A stretch of 64,000 nucleotides of DNA from Clostridiales bacterium S5-A14a (GCA_000758905.1 JRNA01000009.1:1-64000), one strand, 5' to 3'; positions 7,201 through 15,822 are shown, numbered from the stretch's first letter. Program-made: numbers and translations. The notes: generated by a model not told the origin, from the letters alone.

Positions 7201-9265
7201 TTGAATCAATCTTATTGCCGTTATTATCATAGGCTTCTACAATAATGTCTTTGCCCGGCTTTAATTTTTTAGTGTTAATCCAGAAGTTACCACCAGAGCT
7301 TAAGATTGATCTATTTGGTATACCTGTTAGAACTTTATCAGAATCTGTATATTGCCAGAATGTACCTAATCCCTTAGGTTTAGTAAAAACTAATTCACTT
7401 TCTGTACTTGCGTCTTTTAGAGTGTATCTTAATTTGAAAGATGCTCCTCTTGGAAGATCTGTATAAAGGTGCATATTGATATTTCTATCGTTTTGTAATG
7501 TTAATGTTGCTGCGCCTTCATTTAGCTTACTGCCGTTGTGCGTTTCAAGGAAGTTTACAGGGCCGGCAAAGGTTGAATCATAAGGCATGTAAATCTTTAG
7601 ACTTTGTCCAGCCTTTATTGTAGCACCTTCTCTAAGTGTAAATTTATATACACCTTCTGCGAATTTTGTGATGCTATCAACAGCGTCCTTGCCGGTAACG
7701 AAGCCATTGTAATAACCTTGTTGCTTTCTTGATATTGCTTGGTCACCACCGATGTGGATCATGATTTGATCTCCGGCTGGCTTAGAAGTTGTATCAATTA
7801 GGTATGATTCTCCCTCCGGAACTACATAATCATTAGCGTATTTCTTTTCAAAAACTGTCCAGCCTTTTTTGTTAGGGTTGGTCCAACCTGACATAGTAGA
7901 GTAGTTAAGTTTTCTTACTTTGTCGCTGCTAAAAGTATCTTCAAACTTACCCTTGTCTACTACATAATCAATCGCTGTGATGTAAAATCCGGATAACATG
8001 GTGTATTGGTCATGTTGAGATACTTGTACTACTTTTACGCCATCTTTACTGAAATCACTTGTTCCAATAACTATATAAGCTAATTTCCCATCAGAAGAGT
8101 AGTTTATCTTATCTTTTGGTATTCCAACATTTTTAGTATATGGAGATAGTTCTCTAGCGACAGTCATAACATTGACATATCCAACATTTCCCTTAGAATC
8201 AGCTTTCAAATAATTAACAAGATTAGCATCAAAAACTTGTGTAAAAGCAATTGGTTCTCCACCAACTGTATTTCTTACAACAGTGTTCGTTTGACCCATG
8301 TATTGAGTTCTAATTATACCTAAGTTTGATGCGTCGCTATAGTCTTTCGGATTCGCAATAAATTCCGACATAAAAAACTCTTGGTTTGTTGCATTGTTAC
8401 TGTCGGCTTGCAACCCGCCCTTTAAAAATAAAGAGTTTACCTTATCAGCTAGAGAAACACCTGTAGTCTTAGTATAAGTTGAGTAGTCCATAGAGGATTT
8501 ACCCGGTGCATAAGCGTATACTTTCGAATAATCATCAGTTGTTATTCTCATTTGGACAATAAAGTTTTCTTTGCCCAGACTATTTAAGTCAATTCCATCT
8601 TTTAAAACTAAATTAATAGGCAGATTCTTTCTTTGGTTAGCTCTACCTCCAACAGCGGCTGGCAAATCAAAAGACCTACCGACAATTCCGTTTACATTTT
8701 CAAGTTTGTATTGAGTCGTACCGTCTCTGCCTACAACATGTGATAAATCAAAGTCGACGAACTTTTCAAGATCCCCGAAATTAATTAAAGCCTTGTGCCA
8801 AACAGCCGAAGCAGCTTGTGTCTTTTCTTTGTAAACAAGCCTAATTACGTATCTGCCGTTTGCATCAATGAACATACCATCATAGTCGATGTCGTTCATT
8901 TGAATTGGATCAGATGTAGTTACTCTAACTAAAGTTTGAGAGTCCTCCACCTTCCAGCGGCTCTTGTCCTTAATTCTGTTTTCCCAGTTTGCTTTTGTGT
9001 AATACGTAGCACCTGTCGTAGCATCTGCTGGTTTGCCAGACCCAACTTTAGGCGCCAGATTCTTGTAAGTCTGCTTTACAATATCAAGAGTCTTCTGTAC
9101 AGATTTTTCTACACTAAATGTTTTACTACTCTTGTCATTTTGTTCTTGTACATTGTTTGCTAAATCTGTCTTATTTCCGAGTTCTAACGCCATAGACGTT
9201 TGTGTACTCAAAACTAGCGAAATAGACAAAATAGTTACTAGGATGATCGACTTCTTACCTTTCAT
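4274..9265 (-). CDS. large sortase-anchored surface protein with InlB-like and seven tandem repeats
   Basis: This is a 1663-residue cell-wall protein. I choose the ATG at 9265 over the GTG one codon earlier because AGGAG then sits six bases upstream. A signal peptide (KKSIILVTILSISLVLST) leads into a large unrecognised region of about 850 residues. Two Listeria-Bacteroides (InlB-type) repeats follow near residues 910-1070, with FLGWVTEEG and GYKFLGWAATKD...VYAVW. Then come seven repeats of about 70-75 residues (1076-1592), each with LTxxEKxxVxxAVxxANP and DGxVTVT. The C-terminus has NANTGD, a hydrophobic helix and RRKKD, which is a sortase signal in which NANTG replaces LPXTG. An adhesive or matrix-binding role is inferred from this architecture; the ligand is unknown. 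It is single-gene, with its own promoter and terminator. Confidence 0.85.
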   Translation of the reverse strand: MKGKKSIILVTILSISLVLSTQTSMALELGNKTDLANNVQEQNDKSSKTFSVEKSVQKTLDIVKQTYKNLAPKVGSGKPADATTGATYYTKANWENRIKDKSRWKVEDSQTLVRVTTSDPIQMNDIDYDGMFIDANGRYVIRLVYKEKTQAASAVWHKALINFGDLEKFVDFDLSHVVGRDGTTQYKLENVNGIVGRSFDLPAAVGGRANQRKNLPINLVLKDGIDLNSLGKENFIVQMRITTDDYSKVYAYAPGKSSMDYSTYTKTTGVSLADKVNSLFLKGGLQADSNNATNQEFFMSEFIANPKDYSDASNLGIIRTQYMGQTNTVVRNTVGGEPIAFTQVFDANLVNYLKADSKGNVGYVNVMTVARELSPYTKNVGIPKDKINYSSDGKLAYIVIGTSDFSKDGVKVVQVSQHDQYTMLSGFYITAIDYVVDKGKFEDTFSSDKVRKLNYSTMSGWTNPNKKGWTVFEKKYANDYVVPEGESYLIDTTSKPAGDQIMIHIGGDQAISRKQQGYYNGFVTGKDAVDSITKFAEGVYKFTLREGATIKAGQSLKIYMPYDSTFAGPVNFLETHNGSKLNEGAATLTLQNDRNINMHLYTDLPRGASFKLRYTLKDASTESELVFTKPKGLGTFWQYTDSDKVLTGIPNRSILSSGGNFWINTKKLKPGKDIIVEAYDNNGNKIDSKKSWFKYVNIDKIENTNKIAWTDHSDKSAILSINKSLYVPYQLLFTNDYAEGTDDFYKDPRAFTGTNDEFKNDTKEIVGYTKYDGGKVRTLYEEGRVGKLFAKVEADANEYDKDGNLVGSDVRKDVTIKKADIFDAQFNEEEKTYKVYEYKVDLTKMLPYHSEDKNETKLELKKDMKFVSTASDGSSLPSDLYETRVRARVLFDTTDGQFADNTKKAVKIVPDNVKFYGEKGYTANGFEGDNVEANTGDKFPEDPTLAGKTFLGWVTEEGKKALGNTVVTTAQFNALSKDQIFTNTSPIEKHIVVYAIYTEDKVVTFDANGGKFTDGEGEMTKQSSDLAKVEKPKRDGYKFLGWAATKDATTADDDILKNVTDSKTVYAVWKKTAEELQLNDPTPVEVKDLKSLTSDEKDKVKDAVIKANPTLTKDEITVADDGTVTVKTKDGKTGTLAPEKTVKQKEVANEFNPPKEPVPVENKNALSQTEKQAVKDAIKEANPDRNFKDEEITVNDDGSVKINQGGKVGSFTPDQTVVQKDTILELQTPDKTEVKDVTNLTQAEKDKVAAAVKAKNNLADDDKIEVDNKGNVTVTTADGKKTGTLEGKDTVKPFDRAGKTLNNPEITPVANPAKLTGAEKQAVKDAVKAANKDLDFKDDEIQVADNGKVTVPMGSAGNQTIAPEKTVKQATADDKMIALKAPEKTEVVDKTNLTQEEKDKVKEAVIKANPSIATGYDIEVANDGSVIVTQGEGENQKVGQLSQADTVYEKIKAPKAPVEVKDPSNLTDEEKGKVEDAVKKVNPDLPEGSTIDVADDGTVTVKDKDGNVLGTISADKTVKQDETKLAVKAPEAVEVANLDQLTAAEKEAVKEAVKKANPDLADAEITVDDKGNVTVTKDGKSATLSSAQTVKRAGSVVTPATPGADNNTNAAGSNGNVDKSKSSNQKGSKNANTGDASSTGILATFIASITALYALKRRKKDTK
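4480..6042 (-). repeat. seven tandem diverged repeats (about 215 bp each) inside the surface protein gene
   Basis: Seven consecutive units encode 70-75-residue repeats that share LTxxEK, AVxxANP, DGxVTV and a closing TVK. Units 2 and 4 share a subtype marked by EKQAVKDA and FKDxEI, while units 1, 3 and 5 share EKDKV. This suggests that a two-unit block was duplicated before the units diverged. Confidence 0.85.
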
Positions 9266-9348
9266 CACCTTCTCCTCTCCTTGCGCAAGTTTCTTTCAGA
9301 GTTATCCTTTCTAAATATAATTGTCTCAATATATATTTATCTAATTGA

Positions 9349-9377
9349 ATTTTAACATTATCTAACTAGAGTATCAA
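9349..9377 (-). promoter_or_regulatory. probable promoter of the surface protein gene
   Basis: TTGATA (9372-9377) and TAAAAT (9349-9354) on the minus strand are 17 bases apart, about 85 bases ahead of the start codon. The stretch 9269-9411 is otherwise AT-rich and has no gene. Confidence 0.5.
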
Positions 9378-9411
9378 GAGATAATAAATTAAAAAAGATA
9401 TAAAATTATAT

Positions 9412-10038
9412 TTATTCGAATTTTGTAATATCTTTGATATCTAATCTCACTGATTCGTGATAATTATAATCAGCTTTTCCTATTGCAATAATCATTACAG
9501 GGACGTATCTTTCAGGGTCAAGGTCAAAAGCTTTGGCGAGTTTATCTTCCTCAAAACCTCCGATGGCATTTGTGTCATACCCGTGAGCTCTAGCAACTAG
9601 CATCAATTGCATTGCCATTAAGCTTGAATCGATTTTAACAATATCATTCATTTTAGCCTTAGAGAAATTTTTGTATGCCGGCAGAAAATAGTCCATTGCT
9701 TCCTTCTTTACATCTTCTGGCATGTAGCCCTTCTCCACTGCTTTGTTGTAGATTTCTTCTGCTTTTTCGTAGCATTTCATATCGCCAAAGATTAAAATCA
9801 TGGCTGATGATGTATCGTTTTGTCTTATGTTAAACATAATAAGTGGGCGTAGTTTGTCCTTTGCCTCTTCGGACTCTACTACTACAAATCTCCATGGTTG
9901 AAGATTTACTGAGGATGGCGCTTTAGTAGATTCTTCAAGTATTTGTAGCATCTCTTCTCTGTCAATTTTATAATCCTTGACGAATTCCTTAATAGTGTGC
10001 CTGTTAAATACGACATCTTCAAAATTATTGTTTTTCAT
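9412..10038 (-). CDS. nitroreductase-family FMN oxidoreductase
   Basis: A 208-residue nitroreductase-fold protein, expected to bind FMN as a dimer and use NAD(P)H to reduce nitro, quinone or similar substrates. Typical features are the N-terminal FNRHTIKEFVKDYKI, the SxNLQPWRFVVV motif (SSVNLQPWRFVVVES, residues 42-56), the central AMQLMLVARAHGYDTNAIGGF and the closing DPERYVPVMIIAIGKA. The closest subgroup by eye is the NfsA/YfkO-like oxidoreductases of Firmicutes. The start has AGGAGG seven bases upstream. It appears monocistronic. The natural substrate cannot be deduced. Confidence 0.88.
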   Translation of the reverse strand: MKNNNFEDVVFNRHTIKEFVKDYKIDREEMLQILEESTKAPSSVNLQPWRFVVVESEEAKDKLRPLIMFNIRQNDTSSAMILIFGDMKCYEKAEEIYNKAVEKGYMPEDVKKEAMDYFLPAYKNFSKAKMNDIVKIDSSLMAMQLMLVARAHGYDTNAIGGFEEDKLAKAFDLDPERYVPVMIIAIGKADYNYHESVRLDIKDITKFE

Positions 10039-10079
10039 TTGAATACCTCCTGGATATTACTATACTTTATTTTCTTCTG

Positions 10080-10229
10080 CTAAAATATTTTTATTATAGT
10101 TATTATTCCCGCCGCAGCTACAAAGTCAAGTGAAAGTTCCTGTGAAACGATTACCGACAAAAGAGCAGTCAATGCTGTCTTCACAGTCCTGATTAGTATT
10201 GAATTATTAATTAGCCTTATTTTGTTCAT
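10080..10229 (-). pseudogene. remnant of an aromatic acid exporter (ArAE_1/DUF939) gene, N-terminal piece only
   Basis: A 49-codon frame starts with ATG and reads RTVKTALTALLSVIVSQEL, then DFVAAAGIITIIKIF and stop. This matches the first transmembrane hairpin of the DUF939/ArAE_1 exporters of Firmicutes, which typically begin with an RTxKTAL...LSI...SAGIITILSIQ pattern and run for over 300 residues. Everything after the first helices is missing. It sits between the nitroreductase and a membrane protein gene with no recognisable remainder, so it is probably the leftover of a deletion. A genuine 49-residue peptide is less likely. Confidence 0.5.
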
Positions 10230-10249
10230 ACTTCAGTTCCTTCATGCAT

Positions 10250-11644
10250 CTAAAACTCAGAACCCTTCTTTACCACAATTGAATCAAGAAATTCAGATGT
10301 AATATCATTATGCCATTTTAATAATTTTTGATAATCTTTGCTATCTTCAACAAGCTCCGTAAAGTTCAACTTTCCTGACCCTGTTTCTACGGATATGTAA
10401 AACTCCGACGAATCACAAGTAACATAAATATATGTTATGAGTTGTAAATACTTCCGTGAATCTTCGCTATTATCTTCATCGATAGTTTTTGAATTAAACA
10501 ATTTGAGATAGTCGTTTCTTTTAATAGTAATATTTTTGCTGAGATATTTTTTTGATTCTCCAATTACTTTGTATCTATAAATATCGACAGGTTTCGATTT
10601 ATCATCAGACTTATATTCGCGCTGCCCCCATTCATTTAGTTTAAGATTTTTAACTGTCTCTATTAGTTGTCCATCAATTGGGCTTCTATAATCATAACCT
10701 GAGCAAATCGAAACACTTGAGCTTTTTCTACCTAGAATATCATCATAAATAGCTGACTCTATGTAGTAATTGCCAGCTGTAGTATCTGATCGATTTTGAT
10801 CTTGCTGTCTTTTCCATCCTTCGGGTTTCTCAAACTTAACTGCATACACTGGATTTGATTTCTGATAAAAATAAGTATTATTTCTTTCCAAATAGTTTAT
10901 AAGAGCATGACGTGATGCAATAAAAATTACTATTATAATCATCCATATAACAGGATTATTAAAAAAATAAGTTTGTCTTTTAAGACTATTCAGTTTCTTT
11001 TCTAAATTACTATCTTTTCTCTCGTTTTCAAATTTAAATATATATGGTTCTTCATCGGAGATATGCTTAAAATATTCTGGTTTATATTTCTCTATTTCAT
11101 GCTCTAAATCTATCTGAATCTCATCAGGAAACAATTGAAAGGAGATACAATATTTCTTTTTAAATGATTTTGAAGCATCTTTGCACGGAATTATATATAG
11201 GTATGTGTTTGTAACAGGCATTATAAACTGCGTAGTACCAATCGGCTGTTTAATGTTCAAACTAAAGACAGCATAGATATTTTCCCACGGTATGGATACA
11301 TACCATTTCCTAATTTTAAAAATTCTAAAAATGCTACCGGTCATTATAGTAATGCCTTTGGCATCTATCTTTAAAATATATCCGGAAGATTTGATAAATA
11401 ATTCGATCAACACAGAAAGAGTCAGGCTACAAAAAAGTGCACATGTTATTAACAGATTGGTCTTTTCGCTTCTAATAGGAGTGGCTCTGTAACAATATGC
11501 AGATATGATAATTACAGCTGTACATATACATAAAAAGAAAAGATTAATGTAAAAGAATGAGGACGTACGTGCAATAAATCCTTCGTTATTTTTAGAATCT
11601 GATCTTCTTGTTTTCCCACGATGTTTTTCCATATCTATCCTCAT
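10250..11644 (-). CDS. hypothetical membrane protein with PH-like cytoplasmic part and extracytoplasmic domain
   Basis: I do not recognise a named family for this 464-residue protein. Two hydrophobic helices near residues 30-52 and 64-84 are followed by a beta-rich stretch resembling a bacterial PH domain (GITIMTGSIFRIFKIRKWYVSIPWENI). A charged segment and a third helix (VIWMIIIVIFIAS, near 230-245) come next, and then a soluble C-terminal domain of about 210 residues, probably outside the cell, with SVSICSGYDYRSP and repeated YKVIGES-type strands. It starts 19 bases after the DUF2254 gene and is likely co-transcribed with it. AAGGA lies seven bases before the start. Confidence 0.65.
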   Translation of the reverse strand: MRIDMEKHRGKTRRSDSKNNEGFIARTSSFFYINLFFLCICTAVIIISAYCYRATPIRSEKTNLLITCALFCSLTLSVLIELFIKSSGYILKIDAKGITIMTGSIFRIFKIRKWYVSIPWENIYAVFSLNIKQPIGTTQFIMPVTNTYLYIIPCKDASKSFKKKYCISFQLFPDEIQIDLEHEIEKYKPEYFKHISDEEPYIFKFENERKDSNLEKKLNSLKRQTYFFNNPVIWMIIIVIFIASRHALINYLERNNTYFYQKSNPVYAVKFEKPEGWKRQQDQNRSDTTAGNYYIESAIYDDILGRKSSSVSICSGYDYRSPIDGQLIETVKNLKLNEWGQREYKSDDKSKPVDIYRYKVIGESKKYLSKNITIKRNDYLKLFNSKTIDEDNSEDSRKYLQLITYIYVTCDSSEFYISVETGSGKLNFTELVEDSKDYQKLLKWHNDITSEFLDSIVVKKGSEF

Positions 11645-11663
11645 CTAAAATTCCTTTTGCTAA

Positions 11664-12977
11664 TTACTTAATCTCAGAGTCCTCAGCAAGGTCGGTATGC
11701 TCTTCAATTTTATTCTTTATATGCTCAAACCTTTTTAAATGAATCTCGCTGCTGAAATTCGCCGTGAGAATACTGTAAGAAGAATCAAAATATTTTTTTA
11801 CATCCTCTTTTGCGCTCATTCCCGCCATCATATAAATCATATAGATTCCCTCTAGTACTGTTTTGGTAACCAGCGGATCGCCTCCCGAATAGGAAATAAT
11901 CTGGCTAAATGCGAGATACATTTCATCTTCGACAGAATAACTCTGATAAATTATTTTTGTATTATCGTCTTCTTCCAAAACAATAAACTGTTTCGATGTT
12001 GACAGGAGCTTTCCAAGTAGAGATGAAATTTTTTGTACGCAAACTATCGCGGTATTAGGGTCATTAATTCCGGGACTCAAAGCCATGTTCGCTATCTCGG
12101 TAAGATTGACAATACCTTTGTGGTAATCTTCTTCCCTGTTGTTGAAAATATTTATTATAAGAAACTGACTGATTTTTTCCCTTAATTCCTCTTTTGTTTC
12201 CTCATCCAACTTCTTGCTCTCGATAATTTTTAAGCTACCCAAAGCTTCTCCTTCAACGACGTATTCACCAATCCTCTTTGTGACAGTCAGCTCCGACTTT
12301 ATAGTATTTAGATTTTTTAGAATCTCATCAGTTTCGATTTTAAAGAAGTAACCTGTTTTTTTTGCAACAAGAGGTATTTCTGTCACCGACTCACCATCTT
12401 CGTAGTGTTCAGCATTTTTCCTCAGTTCCACCTCTTCATCAATCAACTTGTCACAATCATTAAATACTCCCTCTATTACATTTGACATTTTAATATTATC
12501 AATAACCTGTTTAGAGAAAATTATAAATCCCAACATTGCAATAATCGCATATGCAATACCAAAGCTTCCCGCAACTACGTTTTGGTCTGAATCCAGGTCT
12601 TGGAGGAGCAACATACTTATTACCGAATAAAAAAATCCGCTCACAAATATTCCGTATAATCTCAGCACACCCGTCTTGTCTATAAATCTTTGAAGCATCC
12701 TCGGAGATATACTACTGCTATATTTGTTTAGCACTGTGACAATTGTCGTAAAACAAAATATGCTAATTGTCAAAAATACGCCTGAGATATTCGAAAGAAA
12801 GTCCACAGATACCGACACCGTTAGCATAAGCTGGTTTGGAATGTATTCTTTCAGGCCTGTATATTGATGATCAAAAATCCAAGTTATCAGCAGAAGTGCT
12901 ATGGTGGTCAGGATGAATTTTGACATCCTCAAAAGATTTTTTTGATTTAGAAACCATAATTTTATATTAGATAGCAT
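11664..12977 (-). CDS. DUF2254 family membrane protein
   Basis: A 437-residue protein starting at the ATG at 12977, which has AAAGGA six bases upstream; a longer in-frame start lacks such a site. Four hydrophobic helices lie in the first 160 residues, including FLSNISGVFLTISIFCFTTIVT and the family-typical SSSISPRMLQRFI. The cytoplasmic part holds the DUF2254 hallmark ALSPGINDPNTA near residue 305. The function of DUF2254 proteins is not established, although the fold suggests an envelope or transport role. The next gene downstream encodes another membrane protein, so the pair may act together. Confidence 0.8.
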   Translation of the reverse strand: MLSNIKLWFLNQKNLLRMSKFILTTIALLLITWIFDHQYTGLKEYIPNQLMLTVSVSVDFLSNISGVFLTISIFCFTTIVTVLNKYSSSISPRMLQRFIDKTGVLRLYGIFVSGFFYSVISMLLLQDLDSDQNVVAGSFGIAYAIIAMLGFIIFSKQVIDNIKMSNVIEGVFNDCDKLIDEEVELRKNAEHYEDGESVTEIPLVAKKTGYFFKIETDEILKNLNTIKSELTVTKRIGEYVVEGEALGSLKIIESKKLDEETKEELREKISQFLIINIFNNREEDYHKGIVNLTEIANMALSPGINDPNTAIVCVQKISSLLGKLLSTSKQFIVLEEDDNTKIIYQSYSVEDEMYLAFSQIISYSGGDPLVTKTVLEGIYMIYMMAGMSAKEDVKKYFDSSYSILTANFSSEIHLKRFEHIKNKIEEHTDLAEDSEIK

Positions 12978-13008
12978 TGTTTTTCCTTTCGTGTTAGAGT
13001 GAAATTCC

Positions 13009-13040
13009 AAAGCCGCTGCAAACTGAAGCCTGTTATCTTT
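13009..13040. repeat. short intergenic repeat, copy 1 (second copy at 20209-20240)
   Basis: A block of about 32 bases with CAAAG-CG-CTGCA-ACTGAA spans the stop codon of the AlkD gene. A very similar block spans the stop of the GNAT gene at 20209-20240. Function unknown. Confidence 0.4.
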
Positions 13041-13707
13041 TCAGGGACTTTAAATACTCTTTTTGTTTTATTGTAACACGCCTACTCTCCCGGGCTTTCT
13101 GAATTGCTTTATTATGAATCCATGCATCTAAGCGATGATCTTCGATGTATTTTATGGTCGCATCCCATTGTTTTGACAAAGCAGTTGCAAAGAACCACGC
13201 AATCATCATTCGCACATAATACTCTTCGCTATGAACAGATGTTGGTATTTCCAAATACTCTGGCTTGAAATCCTCATCAAGAAAATATGACATTAGCATC
13301 TCAATTCCAAAGCGACAAGTATACGCCTTTTCCGATGCAGACCACTCTTTAATTTTTCCTAAAAGAGGAGTTTTATTCTTCTTAAAAATCTTTGGCGACA
13401 AAATATCGCAAACAGCCCAATTATCTACATAAGGCAGAAACTCATCTACTTCTACAATGCATTCCGCATAGTCTTTTATTTCAGAAATAAGTAGTGCGTG
13501 TAGAATATTTTCATCGTAGTATTTATGCGGCAGATCTGTCAAAAATCTAGATACTTCTGCTTCTTTAGCAATCCTTTTGGCAAGCTTTCTAGCCTCTGGT
13601 ACTCTGATCCCTATAAATAGCTCCCTCTGAATATTAGGAACCAATTTAGCTTGAAAATCCCCATACGAGACATCCTGCAATGCAAATAATTCTTCTTGGA
13701 TATTCAT
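13033..13707 (-). CDS. AlkD-like DNA alkylation repair protein
   Basis: A 224-residue all-helical protein of the AlkD/AlkC HEAT-repeat family, which excises bulky or cationic alkylated bases without base flipping. Diagnostic stretches are GIRVPEARKLAKRIAKE, YYDENILHALLISEIKDYAE, LPYVDNWAVCDILSPKIFKK, YTCRFGIEMLMSYFLDEDF and YYVRMMIAWFFATALSKQW. The aspartate in VDNWAVCD corresponds to the key residue of the family. I start at the ATG at 13707, which has GGAG ten bases upstream, rather than at a GTG three codons earlier. It lies just upstream of the DUF2254 gene. Confidence 0.88.
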   Translation of the reverse strand: MNIQEELFALQDVSYGDFQAKLVPNIQRELFIGIRVPEARKLAKRIAKEAEVSRFLTDLPHKYYDENILHALLISEIKDYAECIVEVDEFLPYVDNWAVCDILSPKIFKKNKTPLLGKIKEWSASEKAYTCRFGIEMLMSYFLDEDFKPEYLEIPTSVHSEEYYVRMMIAWFFATALSKQWDATIKYIEDHRLDAWIHNKAIQKARESRRVTIKQKEYLKSLKR

Positions 13708-13771
13708 TTTTGGCACGCTCCAATTAAATCATTTTTTTGAATAAACCAGTAAGATAACTAGAATAGATAGA

Positions 13772-13880
13772 CTAGTTCAAATGCTTTTTTGACTTAATAT
13801 CTCCCTCGTCTTTTCTTCTGTTTCCTACCCATAAATCAATATATTCTTTCTTTAATTCTATTAATAAATTTCTTCAATAC
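13772..13880 (-). other. coding-like remnant downstream of the DUF2075 gene
   Basis: After the DUF2075 stop the minus strand has an open frame without a start codon, reading IELKKEYIDLWVGNRRKDEG and DIKSKKHLN, then stop. The composition looks protein-like. It overlaps the end of the DUF2075 gene in another frame. It may be the tail of a lost gene or chance; I could not assign a family. Confidence 0.25.
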
Positions 13881-15822
13881 CAATTTCTTTAAAATATTCA
13901 TAAACACCATCATAGTAGGTCGGATCTGCTGTTTCATCATATGTATCGCCTGTTGGTATGAATATTATAAATCCCTGTCTTGCTCTTGTTAATAGAACAC
14001 GATATGCATTTTTCAAATATAATATGTTTTCTAATTTATTTATTTTTTGCCACTTAGTGCCTTTGAAATTATAATATTCAAATTGGCTTTTATTAAATCT
14101 AAAATTCCCATCCCAGCATATAATGCTCCAATCCAATTCCAATCCTTGTATATCAAACTCTGTCGCTGTTTCTTCTAAAAAATACGATGATCGAACATCA
14201 TCTTTATCATTTAAAAACCAATAAGTTGGGGTAATTGTATTTTGTGTCCAAATGCCATATTTCCTTAAGCGCTTTGCACCTGAACTAGCTGTTAATCCAT
14301 AACGTTGTGAGCCATATGCTTTTTCTTTGACCCAATTCTTAGCTTTTTCCAAATTTCTTGTGATACATATTGGATATACGTCTTTAATCTCTTTATATAG
14401 AGTTTTTGCTTTTTGTTTATCTACATCTAATAATGCCTTTACAAAAGACGAAACCTTTTCACTTCTAAAAGAGCGCAAAGATACTGAAAGATGCAGGTCT
14501 TCCTTAATTTTATAGTTTAATCCTTCTACTAAACTTTCAAATGTATGATCCTTTAAGTATTCACTATCAGTAATTTTATTAGATATATAAACATCCCAAT
14601 CTAAATAATTTTCTTTTAATGTTTTAAACCAGCCTGAAATTCCCGCAGACTCTCCTTTATTTATTTCTTGACCTCCTCCCACAAGACAAACTATCGTTGC
14701 CCACCCCTTATGTCTATTAAGTATACTAATTAAAAACTCTGGCTCAGACATAGAAAAATTTAGGACGCCTTTTTTTCTTTTCATAAAATCAGTTAAATTA
14801 GGCTCATCCCACGCACGTTGGGCTTCATCAAAAATAGTAACTCTTTCAATAGGTGGTGTATCAACAGCAATTGCATCATCTCTAAAGTAATGAATTATTT
14901 GAATGAACTCCTTCGCTTTTCGCATTGAATCCTTTTTTTTAGTTCCATTTTTTTTTGCATCATCCCTTGCTAATGCTTCTTGCAATACTTCCACTAATGG
15001 ACCATTGCCTGAAAGGAATACAGCATGTTCATTTTCATCAGTTTTTTGACGTTCTATCGCAATATTTAAGCCTGCTAAAGTTTTTCCCGCCCCTGGAACT
15101 CCTGTAACAAAACAAATAGATTTTCTGTTATGAGCTTTGCTGTAGTCAATAATGTGATTTATAGCTTTTGTTGTTTGGTTTAAATTTTTCGCGCTAGCAT
15201 CATTCCGTGAAATATCCTTAACATCGTGCCCCATATATAATGCTTGAGCTGCCTCTATAATTGTAGGAGTCGGCTTATATATTGAGTTTACCCAAGAATA
15301 TGGATCAAGCTTGGGTTGATTATACATTTTAGACACCTCTTTAATATAAGCAGATATGCCAGTTTGGTTACAACAATAAACATCTAAAATATTTTCTTTT
15401 AATTTCTTTATTTCTAAATTGTTATTTTCAGCTTCTGTACAAATTAGAATAGGAACTAATAACTTGCCATAGCTTTCCTCGTGAAAACATTGTAGATCTA
15501 ATGCATAATCAATTATCTGTTCTTTTGCAAAATTAGAAAAAGTTCTCGCTCCAACTTTAAATTCTAATAAAAAAATAATACCCTTATATAAAATCACATT
15601 GTCTATTCTCTTACCGATTCTTGGGATTGTATATTCAAACAATAAATGTCCTTCATTAAATTCAGTAAGTTCTCTTTTTAAAAATTCTATTTCAGATACC
15701 CAAGTGTTTTTCTGTAAATCTTCTGAAGCAAATTGATCATTTTTAATTATTTTACCAAAAATAGAATTAATATCTTCATTTATAAAATTTGCAATAGTAT
15801 TTGAGTAATATGCTCTTTTCAC
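13861..15822 (-). CDS. DUF2075 P-loop NTPase/helicase with N-terminal PD-(D/E)XK-like nuclease domain
   Basis: A 653-residue protein. The N-terminal 200 residues contain GKRIDNVILYKGIIFLLEFK near residues 70-88, the Asp...Glu-x-Lys layout of PD-(D/E)XK nucleases. Then come Walker A TGVPGAGKTLAGLNIA near 240, the DUF2075 Walker B TIFDEAQRAWD near 332, FDIQGLELDWSIICWD near 555 and an SF1-helicase motif VI (YRVLLTRARQG) near 610. These parts make it a likely nucleic-acid-dependent motor with a nuclease, the kind of protein often found in phage-defence islands. The GTG start has AGGAGG five bases upstream. It is unlinked to classic restriction genes here. The defence role is inference. Confidence 0.8.
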   Translation of the reverse strand: MKRAYYSNTIANFINEDINSIFGKIIKNDQFASEDLQKNTWVSEIEFLKRELTEFNEGHLLFEYTIPRIGKRIDNVILYKGIIFLLEFKVGARTFSNFAKEQIIDYALDLQCFHEESYGKLLVPILICTEAENNNLEIKKLKENILDVYCCNQTGISAYIKEVSKMYNQPKLDPYSWVNSIYKPTPTIIEAAQALYMGHDVKDISRNDASAKNLNQTTKAINHIIDYSKAHNRKSICFVTGVPGAGKTLAGLNIAIERQKTDENEHAVFLSGNGPLVEVLQEALARDDAKKNGTKKKDSMRKAKEFIQIIHYFRDDAIAVDTPPIERVTIFDEAQRAWDEPNLTDFMKRKKGVLNFSMSEPEFLISILNRHKGWATIVCLVGGGQEINKGESAGISGWFKTLKENYLDWDVYISNKITDSEYLKDHTFESLVEGLNYKIKEDLHLSVSLRSFRSEKVSSFVKALLDVDKQKAKTLYKEIKDVYPICITRNLEKAKNWVKEKAYGSQRYGLTASSGAKRLRKYGIWTQNTITPTYWFLNDKDDVRSSYFLEETATEFDIQGLELDWSIICWDGNFRFNKSQFEYYNFKGTKWQKINKLENILYLKNAYRVLLTRARQGFIIFIPTGDTYDETADPTYYDGVYEYFKEIGIEEIY

